Source of the DNA: Dermatobacter hominis
GTDB taxonomy: Bacteria > Actinomycetota > Acidimicrobiia > Acidimicrobiales > Microtrichaceae
Direction of reading: 5' to 3'
NCBI RefSeq assembly: GCF_020715685.1
Contig: NZ_CP085840.1
Coordinates: forward strand, 1,550,001 to 1,614,000
Length of the DNA stretch: 64,000 nt
The notes beneath the pieces are model-generated. The model was given only the letters and a program-made list of their open reading frames with translations. It made no database searches and had not been told where the DNA came from. The translations under genes and the position numbers were made by a program. Of the stretch, positions 38,136 through 47,918 are shown piece after piece. Positions within the stretch are counted from its first letter, which is position 1; every line of letters begins with the position of its first letter.

Positions 38136-38161
38136 GCGCGGCGTTCGGCGGGGCGCCGCCG

Positions 38162-38875
38162 TCAGCGGACGGTGCGGCGGAAGAACGCGACCGTCTCGGC
38201 GAACGCCTTGTCGGCCTCCTCGGGCGAGTGCACCTCGGGCCGGTGGTCGTTGAAGAAGGCGTGGTCGACGTCGGGGTGCACCTCGAGCACGGCGTCCTTG
38301 CCGTGGGTCTCCCGCAGCTCCGTCTCGAGCGCCTTGGCGAGCGCCGGCGAGAAGAAGTCGTCGTTCTCCGCGTAGTGGCCGTGCACCGGGCCGGACAGCT
38401 TCGAGTAGTCGGGCGCGGCGCCCTCCCACGGGATCAGCCCGTAGTAGGGGGCGCAGGCCACGACGTCCTGCGGCTCGTTGCACGCGACGACGAGCGCCAG
38501 CCCGCCGCCCATGCAGTAGCCGACGACGCCGACGCCCTCGCTGCTCGTGGCCTCGCTGCCCTTCAGGAAGGCGATCGCGCCGCGGAGGTCCTTGGCCGCC
38601 TGCTCGAGGTTGAGGGCCATCATGAGCTTCCCGGCCTCGTCGGGCTCGGTCGTGGCCTCGCCGTGGTACAGGTCGGGGGCAAGGGCGGTGAAGCCCTCGG
38701 ACGCGAACCGGTCGACGACCTCCTGGATGTGGGGCACGAGCCCCCACCACTCCTGGATGACCAGGATGCCCGGGCCGGAGCCGGTGGCCGACGGGGCGAA
38801 CCAGCCCTGCGCGCTGGAGCCGTTCGAGGGGAATTCGACCATTCGACCGGTACTAGTGCCGCCGCTGTCGCTCAT
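38162..38875 (-). CDS. Dienelactone hydrolase family protein
   Basis: This 237-aa alpha/beta hydrolase has nucleophile Cys121 in VVGYCMGGGLAL and a DVDHAFFND segment with the catalytic His; the acid lies near YAENDDFFSP. This is the Cys-Asp-His triad of dienelactone hydrolases, which open lactones in chlorocatechol degradation, although many members have other roles. ATG 38875 has TAGGGT 6 nt upstream (38882-38887) and is probably leaderless. The first 11 codons (SDSGGTSTGR) differ from the ancestral-looking start preserved at 39474-39509 (see the 14-bp repeat). Confidence 0.88.
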   Translation of the reverse strand: MSDSGGTSTGRMVEFPSNGSSAQGWFAPSATGSGPGILVIQEWWGLVPHIQEVVDRFASEGFTALAPDLYHGEATTEPDEAGKLMMALNLEQAAKDLRGAIAFLKGSEATSSEGVGVVGYCMGGGLALVVACNEPQDVVACAPYYGLIPWEGAAPDYSKLSGPVHGHYAENDDFFSPALAKALETELRETHGKDAVLEVHPDVDHAFFNDHRPEVHSPEEADKAFAETVAFFRRTVR

Positions 38876-39140
38876 GGCCCGACCCTAGACCGCTGCCGGA
38901 GCGTCGGGTCACGCCTCCCCGCCCACGGTGAAGCCTGGCGCAGATCTCACGATGAGGCCCGGAAGCGTCGGTGTCCCTACGCAAGGGGTACGGAGTGGTG
39001 TACGTAGTGACCTGATGACGAGGGTTAGCAATGCCATGCAGGGTGTAAACAGCCCCTGCTACAGTTGCCACCTGTAGTCACTAGTTGTCACAGTGACACA
39101 ACAAGTAGGGGGCCACGACCGCTGGCCATGACCCCCTGGA

Positions 39141-39230
39141 GGTGCCTAGGCCAAGGACTCGAACCTTGGACCTCTGCTCTCAGCGCCGAGGGGTGGTAGC
39201 CCTCGGACGAGCAGTGTGCATCCGTACACC
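39141..39230 (-). ncRNA. tRNA-like structured RNA or tRNA fragment
   Basis: Read on the minus strand, AGGTC, then CAAGG-TTCGAGT-CCTTG, then a 3' end closing in GGCACC forms a textbook variable loop and T-arm. Upstream is a perfect stem GAGGG-CTACCAC-CCCTC, and CTGCT/AGCAG pair around it. The 5' end GGTG can pair with CACC. The D-arm consensus is missing and the loop would give anticodon ACC, so this is not a normal tRNA. It may be a degenerate tRNA, a phage tRNA-like element or an attachment-site remnant. Confidence 0.3.
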
Positions 39231-39353
39231 ACCCGGCTGGTTCTCAAGGAACCCGGGTGAAGCGTAGCGCATCGATCTCCGCCGGTATCTCACATTCACG
39301 GCACGACCGCCCTTCGATCTCGCCTGGGCTCGGTGGCCGAGCCCAGGTGAAGC
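39231..39353. repeat. Strong hairpins in the gene-free stretch
   Basis: CACCCGG with a GGTTC/GAACC inner stem and CGGGTG (39229-39258) forms one hairpin. CCTGGGCTCGG-TGG-CCGAGCCCAGG (39328-39352) is a perfect 11-bp stem with a 3-nt loop. Together with the tRNA-like part they make a run of stable structures on either strand. Confidence 0.5.
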
Positions 39354-39473
39354 GGCCAGTGAGCCCGACGGCTCGCCTCCGGCGCTCGGCCGGCGGGCAG
39401 AGGATCACGTGGGCGTGTTCGCCTCAGCTCAAGCGCCCGTGACCGGCACGTTCCGCACTAGGACCAGATAGAC

Positions 39474-39509
39474 GGGAATTCGACCATCTGTCCCATGGCG
39501 GGGACCCTA
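39474..39509 (-). pseudogene. Remnant promoter and start of a dienelactone hydrolase gene
   Basis: The minus strand reads TAGGGT, 7 nt, ATGGGACAGATGGTCGAATTCCC. The intact gene has TAGGGT, 6 nt, ATG and the same ATGGTCGAATTCCC a little later. After that point the match ends. This looks like the original 5' end of the gene, separated from its body by the 0.63-kb insertion, or a leftover of a second copy. Confidence 0.5.
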
Positions 39510-39565
39510 GTGCCCGGCCCCGATCCGCAGCGGGGCACGCACGGGCGCAGCCGGGGTGCCTGGCG

Positions 39566-40366
39566 CTAGCCGGCGAGGCGGAACAGCTCGGGTGCGACGG
39601 GGCAGTCGGTCGCCCGCAGCGCCTCGGCGACGTCGACCAGTCCGTCGGGACCGACGACCCGGTCGACGAGGTCGAGCGACAGCTCCTCCTCGGGCGCGTC
39701 GAACGGGTCGACCGATGCGGACCAGCGGCCGACCAGCGCGTCCCACATGCGCCCGGGCATGAGCCGGCCGACGCCGACGACGAGCCACACCGGCACGTCG
39801 ACCTGCCGCGCCACCGCCGCCGCCGCCCGCGAGCCGGCGGGCACGAGGGCGGCGGTCGGGCCGACGGCCAGGGCCTCGAGCAGCACGACGTCGCTGCGGT
39901 CGACCGCCACGGCGACCGAGCGGGCGGGCACGGCGTCGGCGAGCACGTCGACCCGCTCGAACCGGCGGACCACGTCGAGGGCGCTGCCGTCGACGTCGAC
40001 GACGATCGGCTGCACGTCGCCCCGACGGGCGAGGCCGGCCACCGCCACCTCGGGCTCGCCGAGCACGACGACGGTGGCGTCGTCGGGCAGGGCCGAGGCC
40101 AGCCGGCGGGGCGTGGTGTCGTCGTTGAGCTCCTCGACCGCGGCCCGGGCCTCGGCCATCGGCTCGGGGGCGCAGAGGATGCGGGCGCACAGCCACCAGA
40201 GCGGTCCGCACGTCAGCTGGCGGTCGATGATGCGGCGGCAGGCCGCCACCAGGCCGGCGGGGTCATCCCGGAAGGCCCCGAGCGCCATGGCGGACTCCTC
40301 GACGAGCAGGTCCGCCGGCGCGCCCTGGGACCGGGCGACGAACCGCAGGCGCTCGATGGGGTGCAT
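39566..40366 (-). CDS. Hypothetical protein with eIF2B/CoA-transferase-like fold
   Basis: This 266-aa protein begins MHPIERLRFVARSQGAPADL with a helical first third. The core has TVVVLGEPEVAVAGLARRGD and VDRSDVVLLEALAVGPTAAL, then VPAGSRAAAAVARQVDVPVW and LVVGVGRLMPGRMWDAL. The order (D-VLLEALAVG, ALVPAGS, then VPVWLVVG) resembles the C-terminal half of eIF2B-alpha/5-methylthioribose-1-phosphate isomerase proteins. Catalytic cysteine and aspartate of the isomerase are not evident, so function is unknown. TAGAGT at 40374-40379 lies 7 nt before the ATG: probable leaderless start, divergent from the next gene. Confidence 0.65.
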   Translation of the reverse strand: MHPIERLRFVARSQGAPADLLVEESAMALGAFRDDPAGLVAACRRIIDRQLTCGPLWWLCARILCAPEPMAEARAAVEELNDDTTPRRLASALPDDATVVVLGEPEVAVAGLARRGDVQPIVVDVDGSALDVVRRFERVDVLADAVPARSVAVAVDRSDVVLLEALAVGPTAALVPAGSRAAAAVARQVDVPVWLVVGVGRLMPGRMWDALVGRWSASVDPFDAPEEELSLDLVDRVVGPDGLVDVAEALRATDCPVAPELFRLAG

Positions 40367-40462
40367 GGCCGCAACTCTACGCACCCCACCCCCGGGCCCT
40401 TCCGTCGTGGGAGCCGCCTCATCTGTCGTGCGGCGGCGGGGTCGCGCTACCTTTCCGGGCCG

Positions 40463-40963
40463 ATGACGACCGTGCCGGCTGACCTCGTGCTCCACCCCAT
40501 CGGCGGTGAGGAGCGCACCATGGAGGAGCTCACCTCGCTCTTCCACCTGGTGCTCGTGGCCATCGACCCGTACGAGTACGAGAGCTCGTGGATCCTGCCG
40601 ACGGCGGGCCGCATCCTGACCGAGTTCGAGGGCGCCGACTGCCGCGTGGCGTGGCTGGTCACCGCCCCCGAGGACGACGCCAAGGCGTTCCTCGGCCCCT
40701 GGGCCGACCGGATCCTGACGTTCTGCGACCCGGACCGCGAGGCGATCAAGGCCCTCGAGATCACCGAGATCCCGTCGCTGGTGCACATCGAGACCGACAT
40801 GACGATCGTCGGCCGTGCCGCCGGCTGGGACCCGGCCGAGTGGAAGCCGATCACGGACAACCTCGCCAAGATGATGTCCTGGAGCCGGGCGGTCTACCCG
40901 AGGCCCGGCGACCCCGCCCCGTTCCGGGGCTCGGCCGCGCTCCCGACCGCCGCCACCGACTGA
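40463..40963 (+). CDS. Thioredoxin-like fold protein without catalytic cysteines
   Basis: This 166-aa protein reads like a thioredoxin-fold domain: VLVAIDPYEYESSWILPTAG sits where a CxxC would be, and EITEIPSLVHIETDMTIVGR contains the IPS(cis-Pro) turn, followed by a helical end. The CxxC pair is replaced by SSWI, so it cannot act as a classical oxidoreductase. The two cysteines (ADCRVAW and TFCDPD) are elsewhere. It is divergent from the eIF2B-fold gene, with TACCTT 9 nt before the ATG. Confidence 0.65.
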   Translation: MTTVPADLVLHPIGGEERTMEELTSLFHLVLVAIDPYEYESSWILPTAGRILTEFEGADCRVAWLVTAPEDDAKAFLGPWADRILTFCDPDREAIKALEITEIPSLVHIETDMTIVGRAAGWDPAEWKPITDNLAKMMSWSRAVYPRPGDPAPFRGSAALPTAATD

Positions 40964-41062
40964 CCCGCCCGGGCCCGCTCGCGCCCCGCTCGGTCCCCGG
41001 ACCCCTCGCGCTCCCCGACCCCTCGACCCCGCGTCCCTCGCGCTCCCGAACCCCTCGCGCTC
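40964..41062 (+). other. C-rich low-complexity lead-in to the repeat block
   Basis: Degenerate copies of CCCCTCGCGCTCCC fill this stretch (near 41004-41062). The plus strand is almost free of A. No gene is seen. Confidence 0.6.
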
Positions 41063-41298
41063 CCGCCGAACTTGTACGTGGCGGTCGCCCACGCGGCGCG
41101 CGGCGTACACGTTCGCCGGTTCCCGGCGAACTCGTACGTGGCGGCCACCGATTCGGCGCGTGGCGTACAAGGTCGGCGGTCCGCCGAACTTGTACGTGGC
41201 GGTCGCCCATGTGGCGCGCGGCGTACACGTTCGCCGGTTCCCGGCGAACTCGTACGTGGCGGCCACCGATTCGGCGCGTGGCGTACAAGGTCGGTGGG
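41063..41298. repeat. Two 118-bp tandem units holding four 49-bp GTAC palindromic elements
   Basis: The 118-bp unit at 41063-41180 is repeated at 41181-41298 with two base changes plus differences at the extreme end. Each unit holds two inverted repeats of exactly 49 nt: 41067-41115, 41127-41175, 41185-41233 and 41245-41293. The 12-nt arms follow CGAACTTGTACG / CGTACAAGTTCG with one or two substitutions, and the centre is always 25 nt. A further CCGn/nCGG extends each to 57 nt. They lie just upstream of the AbiEi/DUF559 gene. Confidence 0.9.
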
Positions 41299-41320
41299 TC
41301 GGGGTGCCGAGCGGGGTGTC

Positions 41321-41340
41321 AACGGGGACCGGTCCCCGTT
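41321..41340. promoter_or_regulatory. Perfect 20-bp palindrome upstream of the AbiEi/DUF559 gene
   Basis: AACGGGGACCGGTCCCCGTT is a perfect palindrome ending 35 nt before ATG 41376. Its position and symmetry suit an operator, perhaps for autoregulation by the winged-helix N-terminus of the encoded protein. Confidence 0.5.
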
Positions 41341-41375
41341 GCTCCGGACCGCGGCGGGATGGTCCGCTCGCCGCC

Positions 41376-42329
41376 ATGGGGATCGACGACCTGGCGGCCA
41401 TGGCCGCGATCGCGGCGGCGCAGGACGGCGTGTTCGCGCTGCACCAGGCGTGTGCCGACGGCATCGACCGCAGGGCGGTGCACCGGGCGGCCAGCTCGGG
41501 CCTGATCGTGCCGATCCGCCACGGCGTCTACCGCTTCACCGCCACGCCGTCGTCGGTGCGCCGGGAGGTCAGGGCCGCCGTCCTCTCCGTCGGCGACGGC
41601 GCCAGGGCGAGCCACGAGTCGAGCCTCCACCTGCACGGGGTCCCGAACCTCCCGATCGCCGGGCCCGTCGTCTCGGTGCCGCCGGGCCGGCGGGCGAACC
41701 ACCCCGGCATCCGCGTCCACCGCCTGGTCGACCAGCGTGCCGACCACCTCATCGAGGTCGCGGGGATCCCGACGACCACGCCGGCCCGGGCGATCGTAGA
41801 CGTCTCGTCGGTGTTCTCCCGACCGCGGATGGAGTGGGTGCTCGACCAGGTGACGATCACGTCCCGGCTCGTGACGCCGGGGGCGATCGCCCGGGTGTTC
41901 CGCCAGATCAACCACCGTGGCCGCCGCAACATCGCGGCGCTGGGCGAGCTGCTCGACGAGCGGGTCGCCGCCGGGACGGTCGACCGCAGCACGCTCGAGC
42001 GGCAGATGGACGAGCTGCTGGCGCCGACCTCGCTCCCGCGCCCGACCAAGGAGCACCCGATCCCGTCCCTGGCCCCGGGCGAGGGGTTCGCCGACCGGGC
42101 GTGGGCCGAGGCGCTGCTCATCCTCGAGATCGACGGTCGGCCGTACCACGAGCGACGGCTCGCGATGCGCCGGGACCGGGCACGGGACCGGGCGGCCGCC
42201 CGGATGGGCTGGCAGACGATGCGGGTCCTCGACGAGGAGGTGGCCGACGAGCCGGACCTCGTGATCGCCGACCTCGTCGACACGCACGCCATGCGCGTCG
42301 CCCAGCTCCGCGGCACGACCATCGCGTGA
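41376..42329 (+). CDS. AbiEi-like winged-helix protein with DUF559 (Vsr-like) endonuclease domain
   Basis: This is a 317-aa protein. Residues 1-100 resemble the AbiEi antitoxin N-terminal winged helix (DGVFALHQACADGIDRRAVH, GLIVPIRHGVYRF, SHESSLHLHGV). A middle region with PTTTPARAIVDVSS is typical of the same family. The C-terminal DUF559 domain has FADRAWAEALLILEIDGRPY and H, then DRARDRAAARMGWQTMRV: the D...ExD-G-xxH pattern of the PD-(D/E)XK/Vsr fold. No AbiEii toxin or methylase is adjacent. The gene is flanked on both sides by the same family of 49-bp palindromes, suggesting a physical link between protein and repeat. DNA cleavage or nicking is inferred, not shown. Confidence 0.8.
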   Translation: MGIDDLAAMAAIAAAQDGVFALHQACADGIDRRAVHRAASSGLIVPIRHGVYRFTATPSSVRREVRAAVLSVGDGARASHESSLHLHGVPNLPIAGPVVSVPPGRRANHPGIRVHRLVDQRADHLIEVAGIPTTTPARAIVDVSSVFSRPRMEWVLDQVTITSRLVTPGAIARVFRQINHRGRRNIAALGELLDERVAAGTVDRSTLERQMDELLAPTSLPRPTKEHPIPSLAPGEGFADRAWAEALLILEIDGRPYHERRLAMRRDRARDRAAARMGWQTMRVLDEEVADEPDLVIADLVDTHAMRVAQLRGTTIA

Positions 42330-42388
42330 CCGCCCCGCCCCGTCCACCGTCCCCCGACCACCCGTCCCCCAGCCAGCGGTCCGCCCGG

Positions 42389-42497
42389 CGAACTCGTACG
42401 CCGTGCGCCACATCCGGGTCGGTCACGTACAAGTTCGTCGTGGCCCGGGGATTTTGTACGCGGCCGACGTGCATGGGGTTCGTGGCGTACAACTTCG
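42389..42497. repeat. Two downstream 49-bp GTAC palindromic elements
   Basis: Arms at 42389-42400/42426-42437 and 42449-42460/42486-42497 each enclose exactly 25 nt. The first pair (CGAACTCGTACG / CGTACAAGTTCG) is close to the upstream copies. The second has a decayed left arm (GGATTTTGTACG). The centres differ completely from the upstream ones. Confidence 0.85.
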
Positions 42498-42620
42498 GTG
42501 GGGGGCGGTTCGGTGGGGGGTCGGGGCGGTGGGGGGCCGGTCGGTGGGGCGGCCGGGGCGGGGTGGGGGCGGGGCGTACAAGTTCGGGGGCCGCGCCCGG
42601 GGGCGGGGCATACAAGTTCG
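42498..42620 (+). repeat. G-rich tract with two solitary GTACAAGTTCG half-elements
   Basis: At 42498-42574 the plus strand is a run of G4-G6 blocks separated by short C/T spacers, able in principle to form G-quadruplexes. It is followed by CGTACAAGTTCG (42575-42586) and CATACAAGTTCG (42609-42620), right-hand arms of the 49-bp element without partners. Confidence 0.75.
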
Positions 42621-42633
42621 GTGGTGGGCTCGG

Positions 42634-43422
42634 TCAGCGGGCGAGCCAGCCGCCGTCGACGGCGAGGATGTGACCGGTCACGTAGGTGGAGGCGTCGCCG
42701 GCCAGGTACAGCAGCGCTCCGTCGAGCTCGGCCAGCTCGCCGGCCCGGCCCATCGGCGTGTTGCGGACGATGAAGGCCTGGCCGCCCTCGTCGTCGAACA
42801 TCTCGGCCTGGGTCATCTCGGACGGGAACCAGCCCGGCGCGATCGCGTTGACCCGCACGCCCTTGCGGCCCCACTCGCACCCGAGCTGCCGGGTGAGGTT
42901 CACGACCGCGCCCTTCGAGGCGCAGTACGAGACCTCCTTGATCGGTGCCGAGGCGGCCATGCCGAGCACCGACGCGATGTTGACGATGCTGCCCCGGCCC
43001 GCGTCGAGCATGTGCCGTCCGGCGAGCTGGGCGAGGTGGAACGTGGCGGTCACGTTCAGGTCCATCGTGCGCTCGAACTGCTCGATGGTCTCCGTCTCGG
43101 CCGGGGTCGGCACGCCGTAGCCGGCGTTGTTGACGAGCACGTCCACCCGCCCCGCCACGTCGACGGCCGCCTCGACCAGGCGCTCCCGGTCACCGGCGTC
43201 GGTGAGGTCGGCGGCGACCGGGACCACGCGCTCCCCCAGCTGGGCGGCCAGCTCGTCGAGCCGGTCGGCCCGCCGGGCCGCCACCACGACGGTCGCACCG
43301 GCGCCGTGCAGCACCCGGGCGAAGCGGTCGCCGAGCCCCGACGACGCACCGGTGACGATGGCGACTCGCCCGTCGAGGCGGAACAGGCGTGCGGGGTCGA
43401 GCGGGTCAGCGGCGGCGGTCAC
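42634..43422 (-). CDS. Short-chain dehydrogenase/reductase (FabG-like)
   Basis: This 262-aa classical SDR has VAIVTGASSGLGDRFARVL, DVLVNNAGYG, NIASVLGM for the serine and SYCASKGAVVNLTRQLG with the Tyr-Lys pair. APGWFPSEMTQ and the C-terminal DASTYVTGHILAVDGGWLAR follow the FabG/gluconate-dehydrogenase type. NADP is favoured by ARRADRLDEL after strand 2, but this is weak. TACGTT at 43430-43435 lies 7 nt before GTG 43422, so a leaderless start is likely. Substrate unknown. Confidence 0.9.
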   Translation of the reverse strand: MTAAADPLDPARLFRLDGRVAIVTGASSGLGDRFARVLHGAGATVVVAARRADRLDELAAQLGERVVPVAADLTDAGDRERLVEAAVDVAGRVDVLVNNAGYGVPTPAETETIEQFERTMDLNVTATFHLAQLAGRHMLDAGRGSIVNIASVLGMAASAPIKEVSYCASKGAVVNLTRQLGCEWGRKGVRVNAIAPGWFPSEMTQAEMFDDEGGQAFIVRNTPMGRAGELAELDGALLYLAGDASTYVTGHILAVDGGWLAR

Positions 43423-43503
43423 GGGCCGCAACGTAGCGGCGGCGGGGCGGGCCGGCCGACGGGTGTGACAGCCTGAACCCCGGGGGACGCGCGATCGAGG
43501 GGG

Positions 43504-44880
43504 ATGCACGTGCGCTTCGGGATCTTCTACGAGCACCAGCTGCCGAGGCCCTGGGAGGCCGACAGCGAGGAGCGGCTGCTGCGCGACGCGCTCGACCAGG
43601 TCGAGCTCGCCGACCGGCTCGGCATCCAGCACGTCTGGGAGGTCGAGCACCACTTCCTCGAGGAGTACTCCCACTCGTCCGCACCCGAGCTCTTCCTCGC
43701 CGCGGCCAGCCAGCGCACGGAGCAGATCCGCCTCGGCCACGGCATCGTCCTGACCGCGCCGCAGTTCAACCACCCCGTCCGGGTCGCCGAGCGCATCGCC
43801 ACGCTCGACCTCCTCTCGGGCGGGCGCGTCGAGTTCGGCTCGGGCGAGTCGAGCTCCGAGGCCGAGCTCGGTGCGTTCGGCGTCGAGTACGACCGCAAGC
43901 GCGACGCCTGGCTCGAGGGCCTGCAGGTCGCGATCCGGTGCATGACCGAGTCGCCGTTCACCGGCCACGACGGCGAGTTCGTGCAGCTGCCGCCCCGCAA
44001 CGTCGTGCCCAAGCCGGTGCAGCGCCCGCACCCGCCGCTCTGGGTGGCGTGCTCGCGCCGCGACACGATCCTGATGGCCGCCGAGAAGGGCATGGGCGCG
44101 CTGAGCTTCGCGTTCATCGACCCCGAGGAGGCTGCCCGCTGGATGGGCGACTACCGCTCGACGATGGCGGAGCGGTGCGTGCCGGTGGGCCACACGGTCA
44201 ACCCGAACGTCGCCGTGGTCTCACCGATGATGCTGTGCGACGACGAGGAGGAGGCGCTGCGCCGAGGGCTCGAGGGCGCCAACTTCTTCGGCTACTCGCT
44301 CGCGCACTTCTACGTGTTCGGCGAGCACCGCCCCGCCGAGACCGACGTCTGGCGGGAGTTCCAGGAGCGCCGTGACCAGATGGGCTACTCGGCGGAGACC
44401 GAGGTGGCCCTGGCGCAGGAGCGCCTCGGCGCCAAGGTCGCCGCCGGCGACACGACCGGTCTGCGCGGCGCCATCGGCACCCCCGACCAGGTCCGGGACT
44501 TCCTCCGCCGCTACGAGGAGGCCGGCGTCGACCAGGTGATCTTCGTCCTGCAGGCGGGCCACAACCGCCACGACCACATCATGGAGAGCATCGAGCGGTT
44601 CGGCACCGAGATCCTCCCGGAGTTCGCCGAGCGCGACGACGCCGCCCAGGCCGGCAAGGCCGCCGAGTACGAGCCGATCGTCGAGGCGGCGCTGCGCCGC
44701 CGGGCCGAGGCGCTCGAGGCCGATCCTCCCCCGGCGCTCCCCGAGGACTACGTCATCACCGCCATCCCCAAGCGCATGGTCGACGACGCGAAGAGCGAGG
44801 TCGGCCAGCAGTTCCTCGACGCCATCGCCACCGAGACCGCCGAGGGCCGGGGCGACACGATGTCGAACCTCCTCGGCTGA
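43504..44880 (+). CDS. LLM-class flavin-dependent oxidoreductase
   Basis: This is a 458-aa luciferase-like monooxygenase: MHVRFGIFYEHQLPRPWEAD, HVWEVEHHFLEEYSHSSAPE, IVLTAPQFNHPVRVAERIAT, LDLLSGGRVEFGSG and a C-terminal GTPDQVRDFLRRYEEAGVDQ are all hallmarks of the family. FMN or F420 may be the cofactor. The C-terminal extension beyond residue 380 (EFAERDDAAQAGKAAEYEPI and onward) is longer than in the minimal luciferase fold. GAGGGGG sits just before ATG 43504. Palindrome D follows the stop by 23 nt. Confidence 0.88.
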   Translation: MHVRFGIFYEHQLPRPWEADSEERLLRDALDQVELADRLGIQHVWEVEHHFLEEYSHSSAPELFLAAASQRTEQIRLGHGIVLTAPQFNHPVRVAERIATLDLLSGGRVEFGSGESSSEAELGAFGVEYDRKRDAWLEGLQVAIRCMTESPFTGHDGEFVQLPPRNVVPKPVQRPHPPLWVACSRRDTILMAAEKGMGALSFAFIDPEEAARWMGDYRSTMAERCVPVGHTVNPNVAVVSPMMLCDDEEEALRRGLEGANFFGYSLAHFYVFGEHRPAETDVWREFQERRDQMGYSAETEVALAQERLGAKVAAGDTTGLRGAIGTPDQVRDFLRRYEEAGVDQVIFVLQAGHNRHDHIMESIERFGTEILPEFAERDDAAQAGKAAEYEPIVEAALRRRAEALEADPPPALPEDYVITAIPKRMVDDAKSEVGQQFLDAIATETAEGRGDTMSNLLG

Positions 44881-44903
44881 CCGGCCGGCCGGCCCGCTCG
44901 GAC

Positions 44904-44953
44904 GCTCTGTCACGGCTGGAGGTGCCGATCAGCACCTCCAGGCGTGACAGAGC
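44904..44953. terminator. 50-bp palindrome, copy D
   Basis: Two 23-nt arms pair at 21 of 23 positions around GATC. The foot GCTCTGTCACG is identical to copies A and C; the inner stem GCTGGAGGTGC is different. It stands between two genes of the same direction, 23 nt after the LLM oxidoreductase and before the TAGCGT -10 of the next gene. Confidence 0.7.
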
Positions 44954-45442
44954 ACGTGGGCGGCCGGAGGGCGCAGCGGAGCCGTTCCGGCGGGAGCAGC
45001 CGGTAGCGTCGGGTCGTGTCGGATCCTGACGTCGTCCACCCGGACAAGGGCTTCACCCACATCGCCCTGCAGGTGTCGGACCTCGACCGCAGCCTCGCCT
45101 TCTACGAGCGCTACGCGGACATGACGCCCGTGCACCGCCGGACCAGCTCCGACGGCGTGCGGGTGGCCTGGATCACCGACCACACCCGGCCGTTCGTGAT
45201 CGTCCTGCTGGAGACGACGGTGACGGCACCGCTCGGCGGCTGGAACCACCTCGGGATCGGCGTGCACTCGCGCGACGAGGTGGACCGGCGGGTGGCGTCG
45301 GCCGTGGCCGAGGGCTACCTCACCGCGGGCCCGCACGACTCCGGCCCTCCGGCGGGCTACTACGGGATCGTCGTCGACCCCGACGGCCACAACCTCGAGA
45401 TCGCCTTCGGCCAGGAGGTGACGTTCACGGTCACCCACGACC

Positions 45443-47848
<2,406 letters not shown>

Positions 47849-47872
47849 CGTCGGTCCCTCGGTCCTCCAACC

Positions 47873-47899
47873 GCATCATACCCCAGGGGGGTATGATGC
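47873..47899. promoter_or_regulatory. CsoR-like copper operator upstream of copA
   Basis: GCATCATACCCC and GGGGTATGATGC form a perfect 12-bp inverted repeat with a 3-nt centre. The TACCCC/GGGGTA core is the G-tract palindrome bound by CsoR-family repressors, which release DNA when loaded with Cu(I). It is 24 bp from the copA start. No csoR is in the window. Confidence 0.75.
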
Positions 47900-47918
47900 G
47901 AAACCCGTCGGCCGATCG

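Larger units (their letters stand above)
38843..39473. mobile_element. Possible small inserted element between 14-bp repeats
   Basis: GGGAATTCGACCAT occurs at 38829-38842, inside the dienelactone hydrolase start region, and again at 39474-39487 next to a second promoter-start pair. The DNA between is partly AT-richer, has no coding frame, contains a tRNA-like T-arm and several strong hairpins, and has TTGTCAC/GTGACA repeats near 39084-39100 like integrase arm sites. No recombinase is present. It may be an excised-element scar or a regulatory/ncRNA region. Confidence 0.35.

Noticed and set aside
39141-39240. Complete functional tRNA gene
   Set aside because: The T-arm is perfect, but the D-arm is absent, the acceptor stem is only partly paired and the anticodon would be ACC. 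It is listed only as a tRNA-like candidate.
41063-41298. CRISPR-like array
   Set aside because: The repeats are palindromic pairs in two 118-bp tandem units with conserved centres within the block, not direct repeats with unique spacers, and no cas genes are present.
41160-41375. N-terminal extension of the AbiEi/DUF559 protein through the repeat block
   Set aside because: The frame is open, but the added residues are simply the translated palindromes. The ATG at 41376 begins the conserved domain.
41376-42329. AbiE toxin-antitoxin pair
   Set aside because: Only the AbiEi-like domain is present and it is fused to DUF559. No AbiEii nucleotidyltransferase is adjacent.
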